64,000 nt of DNA from Daphnia pulex. Lineage: Eukaryota > Arthropoda > Branchiopoda > Diplostraca > Daphniidae. The translations under genes were made by a program, and so were the position numbers. Under the pieces are notes generated by a model. The model was given only the letters and a program-made list of their open reading frames with translations, was not told where the DNA came from and ran no database searches. Of the stretch, positions 23,601 through 34,131 are shown piece by piece. The number at the start of each line of letters is the position of its first letter. Position 1 is the stretch's first letter. The stretch covers positions 3,246,501-3,310,500 of the forward strand of contig NC_060028.1 of NCBI RefSeq assembly GCF_021134715.1, in the 5' to 3' direction.

Positions 23601-24320
23601 TTCGACGTCCAAATCCTGTATCGCATTTGAATACAATCGCATTTCAATTGGTAAAATTTTCATTATATTTCGACTAGGTTTTATTCTAGAAACTTTCGTG
23701 AACAAGTCTTGAGGTTATGTCTCTTCAAATTCTTTTGAAGAGTGATATCCTGTGGCTGTACAATTGTCGCAACGGCACAAGACAAACGTCGATAAGATAT
23801 TTCGGCCGCACACCCAAACGTCTGCAGCCAAAGACAAGGTCGAAATGAAGGTAAAAAACAAGAGTAAGCTATGCACGATCCTAATAGTCGCTTGCAAGTC
23901 AACGAGCGGAACTTGTTCTTTGCTCTTCAAGCTGAAGTGCTACGGTGTTCAGAAAGTAAACGTTGGTTTTCAGTAAAACTGACACACAAAATAGGTCACC
24001 GGTGCTAAATTAATAACGGGAGTCATGCCGCTGGAAAACCAAAGTGGAATAACGTCGGCCACATGCCACTCTTTGAGCTTGCATCAGCTGTTGAGCAAAC
24101 ATTTGCCAGTGAAAAGCAATTATAACATAAACGCAATCTAAGAGAACCCAACAAACATGTATTCAAGAAGACGACAAAACTGTCCATCCCGGTACCAAAA
24201 AAGACGATCTTTCGTCGTAAAAGCGAATTACCATTTTAGGGAAAGTAACAGTGGAAAACACACTTTTAACGCACACCATGAAGCCAAGTATACATAATGT
24301 AGGGAGTGCCCCGCAAGTGA
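20625..24320. other. Non-coding stretch with T/G-rich repeated words
   Basis: No gene is supported. Between 22220 and 22620 the words ACACCGGTTT, ACACTAGTTT and TTGACACTGGTG recur, and a G-run lies near 22347-22356, giving a T/G-rich island that looks like a degraded repeat. The plus-strand frames at 22979-23194, 23361-23630 and 23752-23976 are open for 70-90 codons but show no family pattern. A tRNA-like B-box word at 21455 is not part of a complete tRNA. Confidence 0.4.
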
Positions 24321-24325
24321 GCGAG

Positions 24326-25375
24326 TCACTCACCGCCGGTCATGTGGCGAATAATTTTCGCATTCACCTTGAGGAACATTGCGTTGTTTTCGCGAGAAAA
24401 TTTGACCGCATCCAGCATTTGGGTCACTTCACGTCGCGTCACCACCCAATTGGCGCCCATGAACGCCATCGCAGCTCGCCGCAGACTTGGGAGTTTGTAC
24501 GTTTTTGACCAGACGTACATAGACATGGTATTGCACATGTTCAGTCTGCCGATGATAAGTCGTTCACAGTCACGCTTTAGATTCACGCTTTCCTAGCGGT
24601 TGGCCAACTCGCACATGGAGCATAGGGGCTCAAAACCGTCGACCGAGCAGTAGCATTGCGGAATGATGCCCGTGTACCAATAGTGCACCACATCCACAAA
24701 CAGCTGATAGGGAGGGTCAGGTATCGAGACGATGCCCGTCTTCGTCTCCTTGAGGCCGCTGCGGAACAACGCCTGAAAGTAAGCGTTGTTGAGACACAAA
24801 ACGAAAATGTGGGCCTTGTAGATGCCGCCACAAGCAAACTGAAAAGTTACGTCGCAAAACTCTTGGCTCACCAAAAACCGATACAACTCAACAAAGGGAA
24901 ACACGTGGAACTCAAGATAGACGTCAAGGGAACTTTTAGTATTGGTAGCGCTGAAAGTCATTCCCCAGTGGGTGTAGCTCTCGTTTGTTGGCACAGCCAA
25001 CAGTTTTCCGTCGCCATAGTCCAAGTTTACACATCGAGAGAGGCAGCTGGGAGTGGCACAGTTATCATCCGTTGGAGCAAAACAAATCATGTGGAACGTG
25101 CTTGCGTCAACACGTCGGGGTGTGGAGCGACGTAGAATCAATTTATACATAGAACACTGTCGCAACGGCTTGTGACCAACGGGAAAAAGGTACCTTTAGA
25201 TTACGTCTCTTGCAGTCAGCCACAACATCCGCCAGTGGACTCGATACAATCCGAACGACACCTCCGTCACGATAGACACTTTAGTCTCCACCGTCACAGA
25301 CGCCAACGACGCGTTGGAATGTTCCGAGGAGAAGGAGTTGGCCACCGTTTCGGCCTCGGAAAGTACTTGTGACAT
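24326..25375 (-). pseudogene. BTB/POZ-BACK protein gene with one internal stop
   Basis: BTB proteins act as adaptors, often for cullin-3 ubiquitin ligases. Exon 1 is 25375-25205 (MSQVLSEAETVANS, 57 codons). A GTAATC donor and a 48-bp intron (25204-25157, acceptor GCGACAG) keep phase 0 into exon 2, which starts at 25156. The N-terminal 150 residues look like a weak MATH-like beta region. The BTB domain follows: FCDVTFQFACGGIYKAH, VLCLNNAYFQALFRSGLKET, VDVVHYWYTGIIP. A TAG at 24593-24595 then interrupts between ANR and ESVNLKRDCERLIIGRL; the frame is unchanged, and the BACK-type helices (SMYVWSKTYKLPSLRRAAMA, NWVVTRREVTQML) run to a stop at 24326-24328. The stop replaces what was probably a Tyr codon. 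Without readthrough the product would lose its C-terminal 88 residues but keep most of BTB, so a truncated protein is possible. Confidence 0.7.
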
Positions 25376-25379
25376 GGCA

Positions 25380-27230
25380 GACAGAAACTCTTAAAGACGA
25401 CTAAGATTAAGTCAGATGGAGTTGGGTTCACGGCGTGAGAGGTACGAGGTCAGGTAAAACTGGAAGAGAGTGACAAAACTGTACGTCCTCCCCGTGAGAG
25501 CGAAAGAAAGAGAAAGGGCTTCTTTCTAAGTCGGCGCAGGGTTAAGCATTGTCATGCGACAATGCGAAGTAGTCCTAAATTCTTGTTAGGTGACTGCGTC
25601 GTGAAGCAACGACGACAGCGTCGTAGCGGAGGCCACGGGGTTCACGCCCTTGTGTCTGAAACATAAGAAAACATGCACCAAAAGACCTATCAGAGTCGAT
25701 CATTTGTTTTCCGGCCTTCAGGTCCCTCACACATAGTTGCCAAGCCTTATCCCTGAGGAATTTAATTTGCTAAATTACCGAAGGTTTAGGGGCTCTTAAC
25801 GCAGCACAAGTTACAGTAGTCTGCTGAGAGAGGCACCCCCCCCCGACCCCCCCGACCCCGAAAGTCTTTATTGGGAATTTTCTCGACAATCAGAATCGAG
25901 GAAATCGGAAAAACACGATTTAGGGTATATTTAAGGTTTAGTTTTTAACTATAAGGCATGAACAAGTTAGATATAGAGCTTATTAGACACTGCATAACCT
26001 TAAACATGAAACGATCTAACTCTTTTATCCTTTTCAATGTATTTAAAAACTGAGTAGCGGCCATGTACTTTTTGACGGCTGTGATTTTCCCAGATCTGAT
26101 AACAGATGGCGCTACATTAAGTACTCAATGTACTGCTGCATAAGTACGCTACTCAAACCCCTCAAAAAGCCAGTAAGAATCAGTTATTAGTGGCCTTTTT
26201 TAACGTTAGATCAATCCTACCCACATCTTAAATTACAAACTTGCTTCGAAAATTTAATTAACTCTAAATTCCGAAGGCGCCCAAGGGACTTTATTCAAAC
26301 TCCTTACTTTTACCCCGTAATGTATCCATTCCTGTTTTAGTCCCTAGAGGTTTGAGAACCTCTAGTGGGTTGAAGGACGGAATCTTTGCCGCTCACCGAG
26401 GTTGCCAGTTGTTGCTGTTTCGCACAAGCACACTCGACTGGTGTTTTTAATTCCGTTCTTTTTCTCTTCAAACAATTTCTAACCTAGTCTCTACCCTGAC
26501 GTTGACGACAACGTTACCGCTAAAAGAACGCCAAAAGTTCCATTTATCCAGTTAACCGGTCGTGTTATCTGCCCAGACAAAATGAGCAGCCGCTTTGAGC
26601 GAAAACAAAGAGGACAGACACTTCGCGTTAATGGATTTCCGTACCAGGAACTAAACGAACAGTTACTACCGGTTTTCTGGGTTTCCGGTATAGCAGGATC
26701 ATCTTCTGTTGCCTTATGCCTTTCGTAACCTCACTTCGACGTTAGGTGGCCAACACGGCTATTTAGTTGACGGCGTGTCTGTGGTTATTCGAGAAGAGAA
26801 AATGGAGGCTACAGACTGCAAACGTCGTTGCCAACCAAAGGAAAACTGCACTAACGTTAGGTTCTGTACCGTGTCACACCTATTTTTATTAAGCAACATC
26901 ATCGGCAACGTAATGCCGCGACCGTGAACTCATATTTTTTTTAAAGGACAAATACAATAAACGTAAGTTTCACAAAGAATTCAAAACAAAAGTGGTAGAA
27001 ATGCACGTGCCGGAAGCAGTGTTGTACCATTGCTGCGGAAATGCGGCATTCAGCCGTGTGCACGTAAAACTAATGCAAATAATCAAAATAATAATAAACA
27101 ATTCGTAAAAAGAAAACCAACAGAAGAAAGCAGCCGCACACGCGGTCACAGAGTCGCACACACTGCAGAGAGTCAAAGAGAAGTAGATTTCGGTGATTTC
27201 AGCGGAAGACTTTGGCGACGTCTTCTGCCG
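25380..27230. other. Non-coding stretch
   Basis: No supported gene. A C-rich run lies at 25836-25858 (CCCCCCCCGACCCCCCCGACCCC). A plus-strand frame at 26709-26927 has several Cys but no recognisable pattern. The plus frames at 27030-27600 are shadows of the kinase gene on the other strand. Confidence 0.4.
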
Positions 27231-27233
27231 TCT

Positions 27234-29236
27234 TCAGAAAATGGGCGCATCTTTAAAGACGGTCGACCGGAGACTAGCCATAGTTTCCTCGTCGTGCAGC
27301 CAAAGGCACCTGACCACTGCTTCAATGTCGTGGCGGCGCCCGACGTCGATCGCCACCATGTTGTCGATCAAAGCGTGGGCCTCGTCGCTGACGGACGCGA
27401 CACCTGGACCGTCCAACACGCTGCCTCCTACCAAACTACAGCGGGGCAGAGCAAAAAAACAAAACAAAAAAAAAACAAGGTCAGACGAAAAGAGAAAGAG
27501 AGCAAAAGAAGAGAAAAACCCTTCGCCACCCGCAGTGGGGCGGACCGGAGAATTGGCAGCAATGACAGTCAATACGCCCGTTGGATAGACGTCGAGCGGC
27601 CAGTGTAGTCCGCGCGGGAGCACCACGGATATCTCCCCAGCAGCATGTTATGCAGGATGACGCCCAAGCTCCAAACGTCGGCTGCGGCTGTGTACGGCTC
27701 AACGTCGCCGTCGTCCAATTGGCGTCTCAATTCCGGGGCAATATACAAGTCGGTTCCGCAGTAGGTCTTCAACGTCAAGGGTCGCAGCAGGCGTTTCGAG
27801 AGTCCGAAATCGGCAATCTACCTACCGAAAAATCTCGGCCGTTGCAGCGCAGCGCATCGCATCCCACCACGCCACGCCAAATCATGCAAACTGGAAAGCA
27901 AGTCATATGAAAAACGAACAAAAGAAAAAAAAATTATAACTCGCCACGTTGACACACGGGGTTTACGTAGTCCTCACTCTGGCAAACTCGCCAGCGTCCG
28001 CCAGCAATATATTGGCGGGGTTGAGGTCGCTGTGGACAATGGGCGGTGAGCGGCCATGACAGTAATTGATGGCCGAGACCAGCTGAATGAACAAGAACCG
28101 GGAGATCAGCTCCAACAAGTGACCGACGTCGTGCATTCTCTGCTGCAAGTCACCGCCGTTAGCCAATTCCAAGACGAGAAACATCTTGTTTGAAGTCACG
28201 TCAGACGAAGAATCAACCATCTGACAACCAAAAGGAGAACCAATAAACCGCGGGTAAAGAAACAGCTCCAATACGAGCTAGCTCCCTTCCAAACAATCTT
28301 TACCGTTACATACAATTACCGACAAGAATTAACAGAGATGAAACAATATATGGTAAAAATTCGAAAAACTACGAGCACTATAACTTTCAATACCTTGATA
28401 ATACAAGGATGGTCTGTTGTCGACAAAATACAAATTTCGTTTCTAAGAGCTTCCATGCCGCCTGGGTCAACGGATGCCATCGTAAACGTTCCCCTCGTTG
28501 TGGTGGATTGAACAGTTTTGACGGCTACAATGGTGTGGTCGAGCTTGCTGATTGCATGATACACTTGACCAAAGGACCTTTTAACGTCAAATGCAAAAAA
28601 AAAAAAACGGAAGTGATCGATTACAACATCTGCAAACGACATAATTATTTTCTTTGTAAAAGGTAACGCCTAATAAAAATCCAAGTACCCGTTCGCCAAA
28701 ACATTAATGACAACATATCTGTTATTCAGTATCAAGTTGAAGTCGGAAAAGCGGTGGTAGTTATCGTAGAACGTGAAGCTTGCTGCACTGTCCATGGAAC
28801 AGAGGGCGACGACGCTGACGTGTGCAATGGGACGCCTTACAAGGTAATTGAGTCGCTCTCCGTTGACAAACGTTCCGTTCTCAGCCATGTTAACAATTGT
28901 TAGTTTACCAACTTCAATCGACTTTTCCAGTGTGCAATGGTGGCGGCTTATCCACAGGAAGAGCGAGTTTGCGAAGAGCGTGAGCGGGACGGACACGGTG
29001 CAATAGTTGCCTCGTCCAATGGTGGCCACGTTCCCGATCGCGGTTGACCTGGTGAAAAAGATTGGGCAAAGCACGAGGCGTGAGCACAAGCCAAAAATGT
29101 GATGTGATCACCGGCGAGACTCTTACCCCAAGGCAAAGCCGACCGTTGCATTGGGCTCCAGCCACCCTCAAGGCATGCTGCTGTAGCCGTAGGGCGACGC
29201 CGCTGACTCGGGATTTCTCACCGTCGACTTCGACAT
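27234..29236 (-). pseudogene. CHK2-like FHA-protein kinase gene, decayed
   Basis: CHK2 is a nuclear DNA-damage checkpoint kinase whose FHA domain binds phosphothreonine. Minus-strand exons fit by splice site and phase: 29236-29127, 29048-28689, 28577-28394, 28220-27978 and 27817 onward. The FHA domain is in exon 2 (TIGRGNYCTV, ISRHHCTLE, ENGTFVNGERL). The kinase starts at the exon 2/3 join (VLANGSFGQVYHAI), then VAVKTVQ, NEICILSTTDHPCIIK, LVLELANGGDL, VHSDLNPANILL, IADFGLSKRLL, CGTDLYIAPEL, ADVWSLGVIL, and lastly VSDEAHALIDNMVAID with CLWLHDEE. Anomalies: a TGA (29168-29170) where CHK2 relatives have the Trp of a PWG-type motif before FHA; Ala for the first loop Gly; HSDLNPAN instead of HRDLKPEN, losing the catalytic-loop Arg and Lys while keeping Asp; and a stop after YPWC, so the step from exon 5 to the last exon is unresolved. 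Introns are kept, so it is a DNA-level duplicate. It might still be expressed as a pseudokinase from another start. Confidence 0.72.
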
Positions 29237-29239
29237 GGC

Positions 29240-32200
29240 CGAGCTCTAAAGCAGGGAAAGTAACGTAATGCAAAGCGGGCGACGAGATTAGCGCTAGAAC
29301 ACTGAATGTGAAACTAGGTATATTGGTGGTTTTTTTTTCCTGTTGTAGCGTTCTACTCCTAGGAGATCTTTCCACCAGTAGTGACGAGCGACAGACTGCA
29401 ACAACTTAGTGGTGAGCAGGAGATTGAGGGACTGAGAGACAGTGGGCGTGCAATTCACGCCTTTTATACGGCGACGCCATGAAGTATCAACAGTTGCCAA
29501 GTCGTCACAGAGGCGAGATCCCGTCCCACTTCCCACGAGCTTGGGTGGTACTACATCAAGTACTTGAGATCTCAGCGTTTAGTAAAGACAAATTGAGCAA
29601 AAAAGGGGTTAACCCCAAACGTATTAGTAGTAGTTATCGCGTTCGTGAGCACTGTTTATAACATTATACTATAGTTGTGTTCAAAATACCCGATTAAACT
29701 GTCGTGTAGAAAATGTTTAAAAAGTGATTCGAATTTTTTTGGGGGGTTTCTTTAACCGGTAAGCAGATTTCTGGTGGAAATAATAGTTTTGAAAAAATAC
29801 AAAACTGTACCAAAGCTTTTATCCTGTAATTGTACCAATTGTAATGCAATTATGAATAGATTTAGTGTTAAAAAAAGACTCAAGCGTAAAACCCATTTTT
29901 ATTTAGTTTTCGCAGTGTTCTCTTGGTTTTTCATGTTTTACTCTTACTGTCGCACCTATTGCATCGCTGAACAACTCCGAAAATTTGTTCCCGTAATAAA
30001 AGTGTTTTAAACGTAGTACTTTGGCGGGGCTTTGTTGTTTTTTTCTGCCCCCTAGTGCTCATTTTGATCTCTACATGCTGTTGGCCCACGCTAGATTGTG
30101 TTGCTCACTAACGCAAAACACTTCGGCAAATATGCAAAGTTATGGCCTAAAATATCGGTTTTATTTTCTAATCGAATGTCCCCTTTGGGAAAAAACGAAT
30201 AATTGCGATAGAAGGATTATTTAGCTATCGAATGAAACCTAGGTGGCAATTGTCTGTGCTACAATGTCATGAAGACATTGTTGGAAAAAAACTATTTTTC
30301 CAATCGGCGGCTGTGTTAAAAACGGCAACACACAAGCAGTAGCGTAAGTGTGAACATGAAATATTCAAGTGATAGAATTAATTGCATCGCGCAAAAAAAA
30401 AATGACTGACTATGTCTATGCGTTTTCCAGAAGAACATGATCCGTTTCAGCGAAACACGATGAATTGACATAAGCAAAGTAAGAGCAGTCGGCATAACTA
30501 CGTGCGCACAGATTATTATTCAGAAAAAGTAGGCATGTCACAGTTAATGCCTAAAGAACTATGCCACACGGTGGGCCTGGATGCGCGAATACGTTTCACG
30601 GAGCGGGCTCTGTGAAGCAATGATTCTGGCGTCCATAAAATGAATGCACTGTAACCGCCTAGCCACGCAGTGCCCATCTCCTGAACACAGGTTCCATTCA
30701 TGTCAACACATCGGATACAACAATCCCCGGGGATAGAGAGGATGTTCATTTGAAAGGGTAATCAGGGCGAACCTATAGGCTATAGCTCACCAGTCTTAAG
30801 CGATAATAGTCAGTTAAGCGCGAATTTTTTTAAATACTTTGACAGTCCTATAACTATACAGTTACGCGCCTACTATGTTGTTAAAACATGGCGGAATTGC
30901 TAGTGATTTTGGCCCGAAAAGGGCGAGGGACCTTGCGGGTTGCTGCCCGACATTAGCAAATGAAGGTAACCAATAACACTTTGGGCAAAAAATTAAAAAA
31001 ACTTTGAATTAGTAGTAGACGAAACCAAGCCAAGAATAATGCTGGTAAAAGAGATGTTTTAAACCAACCAACAGCCTGACAACCGTGCGGCTGTTACAAA
31101 TAATGGAAAAATGAAATGGAAATGTTTACCAACGCGGGCCATTCAGTAACGAATGGTAGCCGTTCCAGAAGTAAGATACGCACTATGAACGCAACTAATT
31201 TATATCTGAGAAATTTAAGACGACAGAATTACAACGATTAGTCCTTGTAGTGGAGTGTGAGCAAATGACGGGTCATTCGACTGCTGTAATAATTGAACTT
31301 GCAAAATGCTATGGGACGAAAATGGTTAAAAAAAGCATTTGCACAGTGCAATGAAATAATCGTGCCGGTTACTAACCAATCACGCAAGCAGAACATCAAC
31401 CCTATATTACCAACTGTTGGTCTACAGCCTTTGCAGGGCGTTCAACAGCGCACTCCGTCCAGTCTATATACTAAATTTACACAACGTAGCAAGTTTCTAT
31501 ATGGAAAATAAGAATATACACAAAGTATTTCCACACCGCTGCTTACCAATTAATTAACCCTTCCCGGACCTACCCAAGGTCGGTGGAAAATGTTGATTTA
31601 CAATATAAGAAGAAGCAAAATCTACCGACTCGTATGCTTTATGCTGACCAACACAAAAAATTCGCCTTGTTTATTCAAACACGTTAGCGATTCCTAACAT
31701 AGAGCTCATACTGCGCTGCTATGAGCTACCAATGATTAGGGACACCGCTTTTAAGGCCATTACACTTTAAAAGAAATTAAAATACTAGATTCTCAAGGTA
31801 AGTTCAGAGATACCATGAAAGAAATGACAGTATATAGTTTCCTTGTGGACAATGTGCTCGAAATGCCACAGCACGATAAAAAAAACATCCCATGAAAACA
31901 ACTACCACCAAAAAACATTGAGGCAAAAGAAAGGAACACAAAAAATTAAACAACAGACAGCACATGGCAAATCGAGAAATACCGCACTGAATTATCCGTG
32001 ACGCATCAACACACAAATACGAAAAGGATCAAGTGTTTATACCCAAAGCAAGCCCCACCGCAAGGCGAGTCTCGTCTTGCGGTTACATTGCACAAAACGT
32101 CGCTCTGCCATGGTTGAGATACTCTTATGCAGAATGGCTACTTTTTGTCGCTTTCGAAATCTAGGAAAATCAAACAAAAGATGCGTCGGCGCTGGCACAT

Positions 32201-32530
32201 CTTTTCCATTAGAACAGTAAATTGGGAGATTTGCCTTCACCAATGTTGTCATCGTAAGGAACATTGCATTTTTTCCCGCGGGCCGGACTCGAGAAGTGGC
32301 TAGGTGTAGTCGAGTGATTACATCCATCCAATTGGGTAGCGCTGCCATCGACAAAGGCAAGCCTGATGGCAGCTAATTTCTCTTGTCGAATGATCGTCGA
32401 CAGCATAGATGGTAAATCTAAATGTAACATGATCAAACGGTTATCAAAATAAGTAATGTACGCATAAACACACCCAAGGTTGATATGTCTAGATAGCTCC
32501 CGGCTGTTGCTTTACAGTATACCACCTACT
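29240..32530. other. Non-coding stretch, possible LINE-tail fragment near 32.1 kb
   Basis: No gene could be built. On the minus strand at 32037-32436 two overlapping frames give a ...IYCSNGKDVPAPTHLLFDFP and PRFRKRQK segment, recalling the Cys-His-DCPRF tail of some LINE proteins, but it is split between frames and short. A minus frame at 30516-30749 has four Cys without a known spacing. A+T-rich elsewhere. Confidence 0.3.
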
Positions 32531-32532
32531 TG

Positions 32533-33157
32533 CATGGCCTACTCTATGGTTAAGGCCTGTAGACTTGTATCCACTGCCATGAAGTCGAGAGGCGTGGCCA
32601 AATTCCCTAGCCCTGTCCCTGTGAGAGCAAACAGGCGAAAAATTGAGGTTACAACTTCGCCATCTGGTGTTTTAAGATGTAAATTTCGTTGTAAACTAAA
32701 TAACAAATTGTTAGATGCCACGAAATGCGTTTTTCCTACTAATTTCAACAGCAGATGTTGAGTAAAACGACTAAATAGGGTAAAAAGGACATTTGCATAA
32801 TTTCAGCAAAATTTTTCGAATAAATTATTCCGTGAAACACAACCTTTGTTGTAAACTACAAATTAAAAAGATACTTCCCGACCGAGAATTGAACGCCGTG
32901 CCGTGGTGTGGTGGCTGATATCGCTCTCCATACGTCTACCATTGTTATGTAAAGCCCGTAGAAAAACTTATTATATCTAGCTACCTAACCATTCTAACGA
33001 GATTAGCAGTATTGAACGCCAGATGGCGAAGTTGTACCCTCCATTTTTCGTCTGATTGGCTCTTGCCCGGGGAAAGGATAGAGAATTTGGCAGATCCTCT
33101 CGCCTTCATGGGACATGATTCAAGTTTACAGGCCTTAACCATTAAGTAGGCCATGAT
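32533..33157. repeat. Fold-back repeat with tRNA-like centre
   Basis: The segment 32533-32676 (starting CATGGCCTACT, ending near TTCGCCATCTGG) is the diverged reverse complement of 33011-33157 (CCAGATGGCGAAGTT to AGTAGGCCATGA). Matches include GGTTAAGGCCTGTA, GGCGAGAGG and ACAACTTCGCCATCTGG, with roughly 75% identity by eye. The 335-bp middle includes a tRNA-like piece (32880-32960, minus). The layout is that of a MITE or an inverted pair of repeats. Short frames here (for example 32480-32761) are not genes. Confidence 0.7.
32885..32958 (-). repeat. tRNA-like sequence (pseudo-tRNA or SINE head)
   Basis: On the minus strand a GGTAGACGTATGGAGAG stretch resembles an A box. About 40 bases later GCGTTCAATTCTCGG resembles a B box/T-arm. 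The acceptor and anticodon stems do not pair well, so this is not a functional tRNA in my reading. It sits in the middle of the fold-back at 32533-33157. Confidence 0.4.
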
Positions 33158-33500
33158 ACTTGTTACCTTTTAAGAGTTCTGAAAGCTGTTTAAGTGACCG
33201 ACGTGTCAGAAAGCCGTAGTCCACAGCGCTTCGACTTTCACTTTCCAGCATGTGGGTGGCTGCCGGATTTCCACACTATTTGTACGAAGGCTCAAAAAAA
33301 AATTAAAAGTTTAGGACAGTATGCCATGCAGTCTTGTCAATGCAATAAAGATTATACAAGTTTGTTAAAGTACGATCAGCAGCTTTACGGCGTAGTAGAT
33401 GACAAAAGCACCACAGTCCTGAGATCCAGAGGTCTGTGTTGGGAACTCAACGGAAATATTACGCACAGGGAGCAGCAGGTCGGCGACTTGTGGGTCGTAC

Positions 33501-33603
33501 CGACAATGCAGCAACTTTCCTTACATGTGCGTGGACACGGTTGATCACACTCTTGTATGCCTTGTCACTCTTTGCAATGGAATCGTAAATTTTCAACGAC
33601 ACC
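33501..33603 (-). CDS. Possible single exon, unrecognised
   Basis: A good acceptor (TTTTTTTCTCTCATCTTTCAG type, ending at 33604) opens a frame reading VSLKIYDSIAKSDKAYKSVI then NRVHAHV, with GT donors at about 33524 or 33500. Composition is protein-like and helical. No neighbour exons are fixed; it lies 3' of the KDM4-like gene on the same strand and may belong to another gene. Low confidence. Confidence 0.3.
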
Positions 33604-34131
33604 CTGAAAGATGAGAGAAAAAAAAGGAGTAGAAAAACTTTTAAAAGGTAATTAATTACACAATTACTGCAGTGACTCCTGGTTGTGGGCAAGATGGAAT
33701 AACAACCAATGGTTTCTTGTGCAGACGGGAATCAATATGTTGGAATAGTCCAACAAATCTTTGCAACAGACGTCTGTTTGAGGGAGCAAATTCACGCCGA
33801 GGTTTTCCCAACCATTTTTTCACGCGTAAATGTGACAGAAATTAAAACAATATTGTAGTTTGAAGTATTGTTTCTTAAATAATACGGTAATAAATAGTAA
33901 CAATAACACCACATTGAGCAGCGTTATCCGGAAATGCCCAACAAAACGGTTTGCCTCACTAGATGGGTTAAACAAAGAAAAATACGGTTACTTACGCAAA
34001 CAACTTGGTACAAAAATGAGATGAGCAGACAAATGCTTGCGGTAGCGTCACCAAAAAATCACGCGTCGCGACAGCTAAGAAATAATCAATGATGCTGCAA
34101 TGAACAAAATAACCGAAAAACCAAAGGTTGA

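Noticed and set aside
24656..25135. 159-codon plus-strand frame
   Set aside because: Antisense to the BTB domain.
25836..25860. C-rich run as a possible regulatory or quadruplex site
   Set aside because: A single short homopolymer-like run; no conserved spacing or gene context to support it.
27030..27608. 192-codon plus-strand frame
   Set aside because: It lies antisense to the CHK2-like exons, where kinase motifs are clear; composition is charged and low-complexity.
30880..30960. ATG-led short frame MAELLVILARKGRG
   Set aside because: Only about 23 codons, no homology pattern and no splice continuation.
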